Origin: Schaalia sp. HMT-172
Lineage (GTDB): Bacteria; Actinomycetota; Actinomycetes; Actinomycetales; Actinomycetaceae
Length of the DNA: 64,000 bases
Reading direction: 5' to 3'
Assembly: GCF_030644365.1 (NCBI RefSeq)
Contig: NZ_CP130058.1
Location: 1,798,001 to 1,862,000 of the forward strand
Shown here: one piece after another, positions 50,986-62,305 of the stretch
Layout: each line of letters starts with the position of its first letter
Position numbering within the stretch: the stretch's first letter is position 1
The notes under the pieces: generated by a model
Databases searched by the model: none
Told to the model about the DNA's origin: nothing
Seen by the model: the letters and a program-made list of their open reading frames with translations, nothing else
Position numbers and translations under genes: made by a program

Positions 50986-52152
50986 TTAGTTGGTGGCGTC
51001 GGCGCCCCGCAGGGCGGCGACGGCGGCGCGTGCGCGCGTCAGGGCCAGCTCCGGGTCCTTGTCGACGACTGTCACGTGTCCAAGCTTGCGGCCCGGGCGC
51101 ACTTCCTTGCCGTAGAGGTGGACTTTCGCCATCCCTCCCCCGGCGGCAAAGGCAGCAGCGAGGGCGCGCGCGGGCTGGTGGTGGGCGGAGCCGAGCAGGT
51201 TGACCATGACGACGTGCGTACCCGGCGCCTTGAGGTCGGTCGAGCCGAGCGGCAGGTCCAGGACGGCTCGCAGGTGCTGTTCGAACTGGCTGGTGACTGC
51301 CCCGTCGATGGTCCAGTGGCCGGTGTTGTGGGGGCGCATGGCCAGCTCGTTGACGAGCACGCGCTCGTCCGCTCCCTCACCGACGACGAACATCTCGACG
51401 GCGAGGACGCCGGTGACGCCCAGCTCGGAGGCGATGCGTTCGCCGATGCGGCGGGCCTCGGCGGCGGTCTCGGGGCGGATGCCGACGGCGGGTGCGGTGA
51501 CTTCGGCGCACACGCCGTCCACCTGCACGGTGGAGGCGACCGGCCAGGACGCGACCTCGCCGGAGGGGCTGCGTGCCAGCAGGGCGGCGACCTCCCCGGT
51601 GAAGGGCACCAGGGCCTCGGCTAGGAGGGGGCCTTTCCCCCACCAGGAGGCCACGTCCTGCGGGCTGTGGGCGACGGTCACGCCGTGCCCGTCGTAGCCG
51701 CCTCGCGGGGTCTTGACGATGAGGGGCCAGCCGATGACAGCGCCGAAGCGTTCGAGTTCCTCGGCGTCGGAAACGCGCGCCCACGCCGGGCAGGGGACCC
51801 CCATGTCGGCGAGGCGGGCGCGCATCTCAAGCTTGTCCTGGGCGTACAGGAGGGCGCTGGCGGGGGGCTGGACGGACACGACTCGCGCCGCCTCGTCCAT
51901 GGTAGAGGCGGGGATGTGCTCGTGTTCGAAGGTGAGGACGTCCGCGCCGTCGATGAGCGCGCGGACTGCGTCCAAGTCGGAGGGAGCTCCGACGGCCTTG
52001 TCGACGGTGGCCTGGCCGGTTGACCCGTCGTCGGCCTCCACGAGGGCCCGGAGGTTGATGCCGAGCGCGATCGCGCTTTCCTGCATCATGCGTGCTAGCT
52101 GTCCGCCGCCGATGACGGCAACGGTCGGAGGAGTTAACATCTCGCGTTCCAC
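50986..52152 (-). CDS. purK: N5-carboxyaminoimidazole ribonucleotide synthetase
   Basis: A 388-residue ATP-grasp enzyme (AIR plus bicarbonate to N5-CAIR). N-terminal VAVIGGGQLARMM, the ATP-grasp loop KTPRGGYDGHGV and NELAMRPHNTGHW are diagnostic. GTG 52152 has TAGATT 6 nt upstream, a leaderless-type arrangement. ATG 52140, four codons in, is the alternative. It acts with PurE downstream. Confidence 0.95.
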   Translation of the reverse strand: MEREMLTPPTVAVIGGGQLARMMQESAIALGINLRALVEADDGSTGQATVDKAVGAPSDLDAVRALIDGADVLTFEHEHIPASTMDEAARVVSVQPPASALLYAQDKLEMRARLADMGVPCPAWARVSDAEELERFGAVIGWPLIVKTPRGGYDGHGVTVAHSPQDVASWWGKGPLLAEALVPFTGEVAALLARSPSGEVASWPVASTVQVDGVCAEVTAPAVGIRPETAAEARRIGERIASELGVTGVLAVEMFVVGEGADERVLVNELAMRPHNTGHWTIDGAVTSQFEQHLRAVLDLPLGSTDLKAPGTHVVMVNLLGSAHHQPARALAAAFAAGGGMAKVHLYGKEVRPGRKLGHVTVVDKDPELALTRARAAVAALRGADATN

Positions 52153-52164
52153 GCCCCCAATCTA
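52153..52164 (-). promoter_or_regulatory. Leaderless-type -10 box for purK
   Basis: TAGATT (52159-52164, minus) 6 nt before GTG 52152. Confidence 0.5.
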
Positions 52165-52172
52165 CCGCTGTC

Positions 52173-53504
52173 CTAGAAGCGACGCGAGCGGCGTCCCATG
52201 GAAATGAGCGGCCCTTCGGGCATGACGCGGTCGGGGTCCAGCGAGGCGGGAATCGCCGCCACGGACACCGTGAAGATGGGGGGAATGTTGGATTTGAGTT
52301 CGAGGCGCCCGCCCATCGCCTGGGCGAGGTCGTGGGCCAGGGCCAGGCCGATGCCGGTCGATCCGTGACCCGACACACCCTTTTCGAAGATGTCGGGCGC
52401 CAGGGCCTCGTCGATGCCGGGCCCCTCGTCGCTGACTTCGATGACGACGCCGCGCTTGGAGGAGCCGGCATGCGCCCACACGCGCGTCGTTCCGTCGCCG
52501 TATCGCAGGGAGTTTTCGATGAGGGTGGCCAGGACCTGCCCGAGTTTGCCGGCGTCGGCCAGGATCGGGCGCTCGGCCTCGTCGAGGAAGACGAGGGTGC
52601 GCCCGGCGAGGGCGAATTGGTCCTCCCATTCCTCGCGGGCGGTGTTGAAGACTTCGAGGATGTGGATCGCCTCGGTCCCTCCGCCGCTTTCGCGTTTGGA
52701 GACGTCCAGGAGTTCGGCGACGACGTTCGTCATGCGTTCGACCTGTTCGAGGCAGGTGCGGGCCTCGGCGCGCACCTCCTCCTCCGAGGAGATGTACTCG
52801 ATCTCTTCGAGGCGCATCGACAGGGCCGTGAGCGGGGTCCGCAGCTGGTGGGAGGCGTCCGCGGCGGCCTGGCGTTCGGCGGCGAGGCGCCCGGCCATGC
52901 GCTCTCCTGTGCGCGCGAGCTCCTCGGAGACCAGGTCGATCTCTTCGATGCCCGATTGCTCGACGCGGGCGCGCACGCCGCCGGATCCGATCTGCTCGGC
53001 CTGGGCGGCCAGGTAGATGAGGGGGGCGGACAGGGAGCGGGACAGCGATCGGGCCATGAGCCAGCCGATCAGCATGGATGCCGCCATTCCGGCGGCAAAC
53101 ATGCCGCATGCCCACACGATACGGGTGACGGCCGGTGAAGCCGACGAGGTCAGCTGGACGCTGACGCCGCCGGGAGACTCAGCGAACGCGGAGAGGGTAC
53201 TGCCGGGGATCTCGGCTTCATGAGTCACGAGGTTCTCGCCGGGAATCAGTATCCGGTAGTTCAGTTCGGAGTCGCGACCATCGGCCTGGTCGGCGACCAG
53301 GGAGGCCAGGGCCTGGGAGTCGGTGCTCTCCCCCGCGGCCCGGCGCCGCTCAATGCTCTGGACGATGCGCTGGGCGGAGATCTCCAGGCCGCGCTGCTCG
53401 GAGGCCCAGATGGAGGCTGACGCAAAGAACGCGCCGGGCAGCCCCATGAGCACGCACACGACGGCGACGACGGAGACAATCATCCTCACCGCGCGTGCGC
53501 GCAT
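52173..53504 (-). CDS. Sensor histidine kinase of an OmpR-type two-component system
   Basis: A 443-residue membrane kinase. Two membrane helices (about residues 8-30 and 128-150) flank an extracytoplasmic sensor; a HAMP region follows, then the H-box ADASHQLRTPLTALSM, N-box LIENSLRYGDG, and G-boxes DEGPGID and GSTGIGLAL. All catalytic features look intact. ATG 53504 with GGAGG at 6 nt. Downstream of and co-oriented with its response regulator. The signal is unknown. Confidence 0.92.
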   Translation of the reverse strand: MRARAVRMIVSVVAVVCVLMGLPGAFFASASIWASEQRGLEISAQRIVQSIERRRAAGESTDSQALASLVADQADGRDSELNYRILIPGENLVTHEAEIPGSTLSAFAESPGGVSVQLTSSASPAVTRIVWACGMFAAGMAASMLIGWLMARSLSRSLSAPLIYLAAQAEQIGSGGVRARVEQSGIEEIDLVSEELARTGERMAGRLAAERQAAADASHQLRTPLTALSMRLEEIEYISSEEEVRAEARTCLEQVERMTNVVAELLDVSKRESGGGTEAIHILEVFNTAREEWEDQFALAGRTLVFLDEAERPILADAGKLGQVLATLIENSLRYGDGTTRVWAHAGSSKRGVVIEVSDEGPGIDEALAPDIFEKGVSGHGSTGIGLALAHDLAQAMGGRLELKSNIPPIFTVSVAAIPASLDPDRVMPEGPLISMGRRSRRF

Positions 53505-53527
53505 GGCGGCCCTCCTTTATCGCCGGT

Positions 53528-54205
53528 TCAGCGCGCGTTCTCGAAGCGGAAGCCCATCCCGCGCACGGTCGTGATGTAGTGCGGGTCGGTCGCGTCGTCG
53601 CCGAGCTTGCGGCGCAGCCAGGACACGTGCATGTCGAGGGTCTTCGTCGAGCCGGTCGGATCGGAGCCCCACACCTCGCGCATGAGGGTGTCGCGCGCGA
53701 CGACCGAGCCGGCCTCGCGCAGCAGGACGCGCAGCAGGTCAAACTCCTTGGCGGTCAGGCTCAGCTCGACGTCGCCGACGAAGGCGCGGTGGGCGGCGAC
53801 GTCCATGCGGACGTCCTGGGCGCGCAGCTCACCCTCGGCGGGCTCGGCGACCTGGCGGCGCAGGAGGGCGCGCACGCGGGCGAGGAGCTCGGCGAGGCGG
53901 AAGGGCTTGGTCACGTAGTCGTCGGCGCCCGCGTCCAGCCCGACGACCATGTCGACCTCGTCCGTGCGGGCAGTCAGGATCAGAATCGGCACGCGGTTGC
54001 CGGAGGCGCGGACCTCGCGGGCCACGTCCAGGCCGTCCATGTCGGGCAGGCCCAGGTCCAAAACAACCAGGTCGACGCCGCGAATGTCGGCGAGGGCTTC
54101 GGCGCCCGACGCGTGCGCGCGCACGTCGTACCCTTCCCTGCCCAGAGCGCGGGTCAAGGGCTCGGAGATGGCCGGATCGTCTTCAACGAGGAGAACTGTA
54201 GTCAC
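53528..54205 (-). CDS. OmpR-family response regulator
   Basis: A 225-residue regulator. Receiver domain with phospho-acceptor Asp in VVLDLGLPDMDG, acidic pair VEDD at the N-terminus, and Lys in VTKPF. C-terminal winged-helix DNA-binding domain (about 125-222) with TAKEFDLLRVLL and HVSWLRRKLGD. It starts at GTG 54205 with TAAGAT 6 nt upstream and no Shine-Dalgarno. Precedes the sensor kinase gene by 23 bp. Confidence 0.94.
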   Translation of the reverse strand: MTTVLLVEDDPAISEPLTRALGREGYDVRAHASGAEALADIRGVDLVVLDLGLPDMDGLDVAREVRASGNRVPILILTARTDEVDMVVGLDAGADDYVTKPFRLAELLARVRALLRRQVAEPAEGELRAQDVRMDVAAHRAFVGDVELSLTAKEFDLLRVLLREAGSVVARDTLMREVWGSDPTGSTKTLDMHVSWLRRKLGDDATDPHYITTVRGMGFRFENAR

Positions 54206-54217
54206 GCGCTCATCTTA
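54206..54217 (-). promoter_or_regulatory. Leaderless-type -10 box for the response regulator
   Basis: TAAGAT (54212-54217, minus) 6 nt before GTG 54205. Confidence 0.55.
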
Positions 54218-54302
54218 GCAATTCCGAACCAAAACTTTCACCTTTCTTGACCCAGCCCGTTGGGCATTCAGGCGGGGTTCCGCGAGCCTCCTCGGGCCCG
54301 CG

Positions 54303-55337
54303 TCAGGCCGCGCGTGTCGCGAGCAGGTACGGCGAAACGGGGCCAAATCCGCGCAAGTCCGCGGTGGGAAACTCCTCCAGGCTGTAGCCCTCCCCGCCCT
54401 TGCCCGCGGCGATGGCGGCAGCGGTAGCGGGGTCGGTCAGGATCTTGCCGACGGGCGCGATGTCCACGAGGCGAGACGCCAGATTGACGGTCGGCCCGAA
54501 GACGTCGCCCGAGCGAGAGAACACGTCTCCGCGCACAAAGGACGCGCGCACGGGCAGCATCTCATCGTCAGCGTTGAGGCGTTCGATGAGCGTTGTCGCC
54601 ACACGCAGGCCGGTCGTCAGATCGTCCGCGATGTACAGGACCGCATCGCCGATCATCTTGACGACGCGCCCACCCTCTTCGATGACGGCGGTGCGGCTCT
54701 CTTCCTCGAAGCGCTCGATGAGTCCGACGAGGGCGTCCCCGAGGATCGTCGAGGAGGACGTGTACGACACCATGTCGACGAAACCGAGACAGCGATTGAG
54801 GGGGAAGCGGCTATGACGCTCCTCGTGCCCGCGCTGGGACACCTCCCGGTCGAAGCGCGACAGGGTGGCCTCGAGCTGGCGACGCCAGGAGTAGACAAAC
54901 ATTTCCTGGAAGACATCGATGTAGTCGCGCATGTGGTCCAGGACGTACATGCGGGCCGTCGTGTCGTCCAGCATAAGGCGCCGCGAGGAATCCTCCACCA
55001 GGGCCTCGTACTGCCACAGGGCCAAGCGGTCCGCGAGATGGGAGTTGGCGCGCAGGAGCGAGCGCGAGGTGGCCGTGTCAATGGCACCGGATTCGACCAG
55101 GTCGTGCCACTTACCAAACACGTCCAGGTCCCGCTGGGAGAACGCCGGTTCGTCAGGATCGGGGGCCTGGAATCCCAGGGCGATCCAGAACTGCATGACG
55201 CGTTCGATCGGAGTGTCTGTGGCCTGCGAGAGGTCGCGGGCAGAGTACGTGAGATGACCACCGAGCAGCCGAGGAACGTAGCTGGTTGCAGTGAGGTCAT
55301 CGGGAGCGCCATGGGACGACGCCGCACGCTCATCCAT
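54303..55337 (-). CDS. Class III adenylate cyclase with N-terminal regulatory domain (Rv1264-like)
   Basis: A 344-residue soluble cyclase making cAMP. Residues about 15-160 match the autoinhibitory, pH-responsive domain of mycobacterial Rv1264. The catalytic half has metal-binding Asp188 (GFVDMVSYT) and Asp231 (MIGDAVLY), adenine-selecting Lys227 and Asp278, and transition-state Asn285 and Arg289 (GPTVNLASRL), so it should be active as a homodimer. ATG 55337 with GAGGAGGG 6-8 nt upstream. It stands alone; no CRP gene is in view. Confidence 0.88.
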   Translation of the reverse strand: MDERAASSHGAPDDLTATSYVPRLLGGHLTYSARDLSQATDTPIERVMQFWIALGFQAPDPDEPAFSQRDLDVFGKWHDLVESGAIDTATSRSLLRANSHLADRLALWQYEALVEDSSRRLMLDDTTARMYVLDHMRDYIDVFQEMFVYSWRRQLEATLSRFDREVSQRGHEERHSRFPLNRCLGFVDMVSYTSSSTILGDALVGLIERFEEESRTAVIEEGGRVVKMIGDAVLYIADDLTTGLRVATTLIERLNADDEMLPVRASFVRGDVFSRSGDVFGPTVNLASRLVDIAPVGKILTDPATAAAIAAGKGGEGYSLEEFPTADLRGFGPVSPYLLATRAA

Positions 55338-55553
55338 CGCGAATCCCTCCTCGTGTCGGGCTGACTCAACACCACATCAGCAACTGATCGGTATACTAGA
55401 TCACTTTTTAAGGTCACACCGAAATATGGCCTCACACACTGACAATTGTAGTAGGCTGATTTGCTTTCCACCAGCGATTTGCACGTTTACCTGCGACAAT
55501 CCGCTTTTTTGCACCATTTTTCAGCTTCAGTGCGCACCCAAGCGACAGTGGTC

Positions 55554-55565
55554 CACAATGGATGC
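55554..55565 (+). promoter_or_regulatory. Leaderless-type -10 box for maf
   Basis: CACAAT (55554-55559) 6 nt before ATG 55566. Confidence 0.5.
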
Positions 55566-56279
55566 ATGCGCCTCGTCCTTGCTTCCGCTTCCCCCGCCCG
55601 CCGAGCCACGCTGAGCGCCGCGGGCATCACCCCGATAGTCCGCGTCTCCGCCGTCGACGAGGATGCTCTCCTGGCGTCCCTGCCCGGCGGGCGCGCCCTC
55701 TCCGGGGGCACAACGACCCCCGCGGACGAGGTCGGCGCCCTCGCGGCCGCCAAATGCTCCGACGTATGCGAGGCGCTCAGGCGCGGAGACGCCGAGCTTC
55801 CCGCCGGCGAGCCCGTCCTCGTCGTCGGCTGCGACTCGATGCTCGAGATCGGCGGCCAGATGCTCGGCAAGCCCCACACCCCCGAGGTGGCCCGCGAGCG
55901 CATCGCAGCCATGCGTCGCACGACCGCGACCCTGTGGACCGGCCATTCGGCGGCGATCCTGGCCCCACTGCCCTCGCCGGGGGACGCGCGCTCCTCACAC
56001 GGGGAGGAACGGAGGGTCGAACGCCAGGTGACGCGCTCCGCCTCGACCCTCGTGCACTTCGGAGACATCTCAGATGCCGAGATCGAGGCCTACGTGGCGA
56101 CGGGCGAACCCCTGCACGTGGCGGGTTCCTTCACGGTGGACGGCCTGGGCGGCCCCTTCATCGAGGGGGTGACGGGCGACTATCACTCGGTCGTCGGCAT
56201 CTCGTTGCCGCTGCTGCGCTCCATGGCCACAGAGCTCGGGGTCTTCTGGCCGGACCTGTGGGATGCGCCGCGCCCCTGA
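55566..56279 (+). CDS. maf: Maf-family nucleoside triphosphate pyrophosphatase
   Basis: A 237-residue house-cleaning pyrophosphatase that hydrolyses non-canonical or excess dTTP/UTP-type nucleotides. [19 protein letters not shown], the catalytic [18 protein letters not shown] and [20 protein letters not shown] are canonical. It is longer than the usual 190-210 residues because of an insert rich in Ala/Ser around residues 140-160. The frame is open upstream, but the family's N-terminus starts at ATG 55566. Confidence 0.93.
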   Translation: MRLVLASASPARRATLSAAGITPIVRVSAVDEDALLASLPGGRALSGGTTTPADEVGALAAAKCSDVCEALRRGDAELPAGEPVLVVGCDSMLEIGGQMLGKPHTPEVARERIAAMRRTTATLWTGHSAAILAPLPSPGDARSSHGEERRVERQVTRSASTLVHFGDISDAEIEAYVATGEPLHVAGSFTVDGLGGPFIEGVTGDYHSVVGISLPLLRSMATELGVFWPDLWDAPRP

Positions 56280-56311
56280 GTTTCGGTACCAATCACCCGA
56301 CCGTCGCCCCG

Positions 56312-56323
56312 TACTGTAGGGGC
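56312..56323 (+). promoter_or_regulatory. Leaderless-type -10 box for dapD
   Basis: TACTGT (56312-56317) 6 nt before ATG 56324. Confidence 0.5.
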
Positions 56324-57280
56324 ATGGACAACAGCACTGCATGGGGCATCGGCCTCGCAACGATCACCCTGGATGGAACGACACTCGACACCTGGTACCC
56401 CGCCCCGCGCCTGGGCGAACCCGGAAACGACGAGGAGCTGGCGACCTCGCTGGCGCTCCTGGAGCGCGTGGATGATGCGCGCCGCGTGCGCACGGTCGTC
56501 GTGACCACGACGATTGACCTGCAGGAAGCCCCCGCTTCGACGGAGGATGCCTACCTGCGCCTGCACCTGCTGTCCCACCGCCTGGTGGCGCCCAACACGA
56601 TCAACCTGGACGGAATTTTCGCGGTGCTGCCCAACGTCGTGTGGACGGACGCCGGCCCGTGTGCCGTCGCGGACTTCGAGGCTACGCGCCTGCGCCTGCG
56701 CGCCCGCGATGGCCGCCCCGTGACCGTGCAGGGCGTCGACAAGTTCCCCCCGATGGTCAACTACGTGCTGCCGCCCGGCGTGCGTATCGCCGACGGTACG
56801 CGCGTGCGCCTGGGCGCCTACCTCTCCGAGGGCACGACCGTCATGCACGCGGGCTTCGTGAACTTCAACGCGGGGACGCTCGGCCGTTCGATGGTCGAGG
56901 GCCGCGTCTCGCAGGGCGTCGTGATCGGCGACGGCTCGGACGTGGGCGGCGGCGCCTCCACGATGGGCACCCTGTCGGGCGGCGGGAAGCAGCGCGTGCG
57001 CCTGGGCGAGCGCTGCCTGCTGGGCGCGAACTCGGGCCTGGGTATCGCGCTGGGCGACGACTGCGTCGTCGAGGCGGGCCTGTACGTGACCGCGGGCGCG
57101 AAGGTGACGCTGATCGATTCGTCTGGTGAGGCCGAGCCGCGCACGGTGGCGGCGCGCGAGCTGTCGGGTGCCTCGAATATCCTGTTCCGCCGAAACTCGC
57201 AGACGGGGCGCATCGAGGCCATCGCCCGCGCGGGCGTGGTGGGTATCGAGCTCAACGACGCGCTGCACGCGTCGAACTGA
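56324..57280 (+). CDS. dapD: 2,3,4,5-tetrahydropyridine-2,6-dicarboxylate N-succinyltransferase
   Basis: A 318-residue actinobacterial-type DapD, which succinylates tetrahydrodipicolinate in lysine and meso-diaminopimelate synthesis. Conserved [23 protein letters not shown] and a left-handed beta-helix with [20 protein letters not shown] are visible. Start ATG 56324 is leaderless-type. Convergent with dapC, which acts next in the same pathway. Confidence 0.95.
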   Translation: MDNSTAWGIGLATITLDGTTLDTWYPAPRLGEPGNDEELATSLALLERVDDARRVRTVVVTTTIDLQEAPASTEDAYLRLHLLSHRLVAPNTINLDGIFAVLPNVVWTDAGPCAVADFEATRLRLRARDGRPVTVQGVDKFPPMVNYVLPPGVRIADGTRVRLGAYLSEGTTVMHAGFVNFNAGTLGRSMVEGRVSQGVVIGDGSDVGGGASTMGTLSGGGKQRVRLGERCLLGANSGLGIALGDDCVVEAGLYVTAGAKVTLIDSSGEAEPRTVAARELSGASNILFRRNSQTGRIEAIARAGVVGIELNDALHASN

Positions 57281-57293
57281 TCGCGTAGAAGTT

Positions 57294-57328
57294 ACGAGGC
57301 CGGGGCGCGCTGAGCGTCCCGGCCTCGT
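57294..57328. terminator. Bidirectional terminator between dapD and dapC
   Basis: Perfect 11-bp stem ACGAGGCCGGG / CCCGGCCTCGT with a 13-nt loop. Confidence 0.8.
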
Positions 57329-57344
57329 CGTGTCGGCGCGTCCC

Positions 57345-58490
57345 TTAGCGCGCGGACCAGGCCTGTCGGATGCGCTGCGCTGCGGCCGCGATGCGCTCGT
57401 CGGAGGCGGTCAGGGCGACACGGACGCGCCCGTGGGCGGCGGTGCCGTAGAAGTCGCCGGGGGCCACGAGGATGCCGAGCTCGGCCAGTCGATTCACGAG
57501 GGCCCACGAGTCGGTGGGGTGGGCGGGGTCGGCGACCCACAGGTACAGGCCGGCGGCGCTGTCGGGGTCGACGTCGAGGCCGGCCTCGGTCAGCGCCTCG
57601 AGGAGGAGGGCGCGGCGCACGGCGTAGACGGCCCGCTGCGCCCGAACGTGCTCGGTGTCGGCCAGGGCGATCGCCATCGCGTGCTGGACGGGGGTGGGGA
57701 CCATGAGTCCGGAGTGCTTGCGCGCGGTGACGATGGGGGCGACCAGGGTGGGGTCGCCGTAGATGAGGGCGGCTCGGTAGCCCGCGAGGTTGGACTGCTT
57801 GGACAGCGAGTACAGGACGATGAGGCCGCTCGCGTCGCCGTCGCATACCTGCGCATCGAGCAGGGAGGGGACCCCCTGGCTCACGTAGGGTTCGGCCCAG
57901 GGCAGGGCCGCGTAGCACTCGTCGGAGACGATGACGGCGCCGTGGGAGCGCGCCCACCTCACGGCGGCGCGCAGCTGGTCCTTGTTCATGACGTGCCCGT
58001 CGGGGTTGCCGGGCGAGTTCAGGTAGACCAGGGTGGCCTCGGGCCAGGAATCGGGGTTCGTCGGGTCGACGGCGACGGGGGTGGCGCCGGCCAGGCGGGC
58101 TCCGATGTCGTAGGTCGGATAGGCGACGAGGGGGACCAGGACGGTGTCGCCGGGTCGCACGCCGAGCAGGAAGGGGATCCATGCGACGGCTTCCTTTGAG
58201 CCGATCGTGGGGATGACGCCGGCCGGGCCCACGTTGACCATGCCTCGGCGCGCACCCCACGCCGCGATCGCGTCGCGCACCTCGGCGGTGCCAATCACCG
58301 TGGGGTAGCCGTGTGCGTTGGAGGCGTCGGCGAGGGCGTCGCGAATGAAGGCGGGGGTGTCATCGACCGGGGTTCCGACGCTCAGATCGCAGATTCCCCC
58401 GGGATGCTCAGCCGCGCGTGCTTTGGCGGGCGCGAGCTGATCCCAGGGGAATTCGGGCAGGTCAAGAGGGCGAGGCAGGATCGTTGTCAT
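57345..58490 (-). CDS. dapC: Succinyldiaminopimelate transaminase
   Basis: A 381-residue class I PLP aminotransferase converting N-succinyl-2-amino-6-ketopimelate to succinyl-DAP. Substrate and PLP features: FPWDQLAPAKARAAEHPGGI, the Tyr/Asp region SDECYAALPW and the PLP-lysine segment LYSLSKQSNLAGYRA. The N-terminal pattern and pairing with dapD fit DapC. ATG 58490 has TAGGGT 6 nt upstream and no Shine-Dalgarno. Confidence 0.92.
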   Translation of the reverse strand: MTTILPRPLDLPEFPWDQLAPAKARAAEHPGGICDLSVGTPVDDTPAFIRDALADASNAHGYPTVIGTAEVRDAIAAWGARRGMVNVGPAGVIPTIGSKEAVAWIPFLLGVRPGDTVLVPLVAYPTYDIGARLAGATPVAVDPTNPDSWPEATLVYLNSPGNPDGHVMNKDQLRAAVRWARSHGAVIVSDECYAALPWAEPYVSQGVPSLLDAQVCDGDASGLIVLYSLSKQSNLAGYRAALIYGDPTLVAPIVTARKHSGLMVPTPVQHAMAIALADTEHVRAQRAVYAVRRALLLEALTEAGLDVDPDSAAGLYLWVADPAHPTDSWALVNRLAELGILVAPGDFYGTAAHGRVRVALTASDERIAAAAQRIRQAWSAR

Positions 58491-58502
58491 ACCCCTACCC
58501 TA
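58491..58502 (-). promoter_or_regulatory. Leaderless-type -10 box for dapC
   Basis: TAGGGT (58497-58502, minus) 6 nt before ATG 58490. Confidence 0.5.
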
Positions 58503-58509
58503 TCGACTG

Positions 58510-58851
58510 TCAGAGATTTTCGGCCTTCCATTCCTCATTCTGAGGCGGCAGCGCGGCGATCATCGGATCGTCGAAGTCCTGGACGCCGGTCTTCTGGGCG
58601 CCGCCGGGGCTGCCCAGGTCGTTGAAGAAGTCGACGTTGGCGCGCAGGTAGTCCGACCATTCCTCGGGCAGGTCGTCCTCATAGAAGATGGCCTCGGTGG
58701 GGCACACGGGCTCGCATGCGCCGCAGTCCACGCACTCCTCGGGGTGGATGTAGAGCGAGCGGGCTCCCTCGTAGATGCAGTCGACGGGGCACTCGTCCAC
58801 GCAGGCGCGGTCCTTGACGTCCACGCAGGGCTGCGCGATGACGTAGGTCAT
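58510..58851 (-). CDS. fdxA: Ferredoxin (3Fe-4S/4Fe-4S, FdxA type)
   Basis: A 113-residue bacterial ferredoxin. The N-terminal cluster motif C-x7-C-x3-C-P ([17 protein letters not shown]) and a second motif [12 protein letters not shown] bind a 3Fe-4S and a 4Fe-4S cluster. The C-terminal extension is the mycobacterial-type one. ATG 58851 with AGGAGG upstream. Lies next to dapC in the same direction, 19 bp upstream of it. Confidence 0.95.
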   Translation of the reverse strand: MTYVIAQPCVDVKDRACVDECPVDCIYEGARSLYIHPEECVDCGACEPVCPTEAIFYEDDLPEEWSDYLRANVDFFNDLGSPGGAQKTGVQDFDDPMIAALPPQNEEWKAENL

Positions 58852-58891
58852 GAGACGTTCCTCCTGGTCAGTTCTAAAGACTCGTTGATTC

Positions 58892-58903
58892 TATTATTCA
58901 CGT
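58892..58903 (+). promoter_or_regulatory. Leaderless-type -10 box for the SH3-like small protein
   Basis: TATTAT (58892-58897) 6 nt before ATG 58904. Confidence 0.55.
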
Positions 58904-59230
58904 ATGAGTAGCCCAGAGTCACGCTCCGCCTCCGATCCCGCAGAAAACCGCTTGATGCCGCCGAATGAGCGGAGTGAGGCGGAGGGGGCACACGAGCAAA
59001 TTTCCACACGTCCCCCTCGCGCAATTCCTCCCCTGCCGTGGATGCGCTTCGAGGTCGGTCAGAGAATCGTGATCCGCTACCGCCTGGCGGACGGCCTGCA
59101 CGACGCGCTCGGTGAGGCCCTGGAGGTGGCGCCCACGCACGTCACGGTAGCGACGAGGCGGGGGCCGGTCCGGGTGGATGCCGCCACGATGGTGACGGGA
59201 AAGGTCGTGCCTCCCCCGCCGTCCCTGTAG
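58904..59230 (+). CDS. Small protein with an SH3-like domain (Rv0428c N-terminal type)
   Basis: A 108-residue protein. The first 45 residues are polar and low complexity. Residues about 46-105 (VGQRIVIRYRLADGL, LEVAPTHVTVATRRGPVRVDAATMV) resemble the SH3-like domain at the N-terminus of actinobacterial Rv0428c acetyltransferases, here standing alone without the GNAT part. Function unknown. Convergent with typA. Confidence 0.65.
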   Translation: MSSPESRSASDPAENRLMPPNERSEAEGAHEQISTRPPRAIPPLPWMRFEVGQRIVIRYRLADGLHDALGEALEVAPTHVTVATRRGPVRVDAATMVTGKVVPPPPSL

Positions 59231-59256
59231 CGGGCGACGGGGGTCGGCCTCGAGTG

Positions 59257-61176
<1,920 letters not shown>

Positions 61177-61403
61177 ATGTGGACTCCTCACATGTGGACA
61201 CCTATTATTGCGTGTGATGGGGCACAGAAGCCCGCTTGACGATCGGCCGACTGACCGATTCCACGCACAGACCTCTCCAGAATATCCGCATACGGAGGGC
61301 GACGCGCACGCCACCCTGCGACATCCACCACGTCACCGCCCCCTCTGAACAAACCAATCGGTCTATTTGACCGGCCATCTCCCCCTACATTTAACTGATA
61401 TTC

Positions 61404-62258
61404 ATGAGCGACATAGCCACACTCTCCGCATCCACTCCCTCATCCTCGACCCTGATCTCCCCCTTCGGCGCTCACCTCCTGTCGTGGCGCCCGACCGGCG
61501 ACGAGGACGTCCTGTGGCTCTCATCCCGCGCCGTCATGGATGGCACACGCGCGATCCGCGGCGGCATCCCCCTGTGCCTGCCCTGGTTCGGCGGCCCCGA
61601 GGATTCCCCCGCCCGCCCGGGAGCGGGCGCCAGCGCGCACGGTTTTGCTCGCACCACCACCTGGGCGCTGCGGGCCTCGACGCAGCCCGCCGACGACGCC
61701 CCGGCCTCGTTCTCTTTTGAACTGCACCACACGGGCGAGACCTCCGCCCTGTACCCCCATTCGCTGCGCGCGCGCCTCGACGTCAGCGCCGGCTCCGAGC
61801 TCCACATGAGCCTGACCCTAACGAACGAGGACGATCACCCCTTCGCGATCGAAGCGGCGATGCACACCTACCTGGCCGTCGGCGACGTCAAGGACGTGAC
61901 GGTCGAGGGCCTGGACGGGGCCCGCTACTTCGACAAGGTCCGAGGCCGTTTCGCCACCCAGGTCGGGGACGTGGCCTTCGTCGGCCCCACCGACCGCGTC
62001 TACACGACAACCCAGCAGGTTCAGGTCGTCGACCCCAAGCTCGATCGACGCATCATCGTCGATAAGAACGGCTCGGGCTCGACGATCGTGTGGAATCCCT
62101 GGTCGCAGGCGGCGGCGGGCATGAGCGACGTCGGCGAGGGCGAGTGGCAGCACTTCGTATGCGTCGAAACAGGGGCGGTGCGCGAGAGGGCGCTCACGCT
62201 GTGGCCGGGTCACCCTCACATCATGACGCAGACCCTCGCTGTGGAGGCGCTCGACTGA
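61404..62258 (+). CDS. D-hexose-6-phosphate mutarotase (aldose 1-epimerase fold)
   Basis: A 284-residue beta-sandwich enzyme interconverting the alpha and beta anomers of glucose-6-phosphate-like sugars. The YeaD-type stretches GGIPLCLPWFGGPED, GFARTTTWAL and AMHTYLAVGDVKDVTVEGL are present, with the late conserved VWNPW. ATG 61404 has no Shine-Dalgarno; TTAACT is 7 nt upstream, a weaker leaderless candidate. Confidence 0.88.
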   Translation: MSDIATLSASTPSSSTLISPFGAHLLSWRPTGDEDVLWLSSRAVMDGTRAIRGGIPLCLPWFGGPEDSPARPGAGASAHGFARTTTWALRASTQPADDAPASFSFELHHTGETSALYPHSLRARLDVSAGSELHMSLTLTNEDDHPFAIEAAMHTYLAVGDVKDVTVEGLDGARYFDKVRGRFATQVGDVAFVGPTDRVYTTTQQVQVVDPKLDRRIIVDKNGSGSTIVWNPWSQAAAGMSDVGEGEWQHFVCVETGAVRERALTLWPGHPHIMTQTLAVEALD

Positions 62259-62305
62259 GCTGAGCGCGAGTACGATTGGGGGCAGCTACGAACAGAAAGG
62301 CCCCC

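Noticed and set aside
50371-52207. Plus-strand frames opposite purE and purK
   Set aside because: Antisense of well-conserved purine genes.
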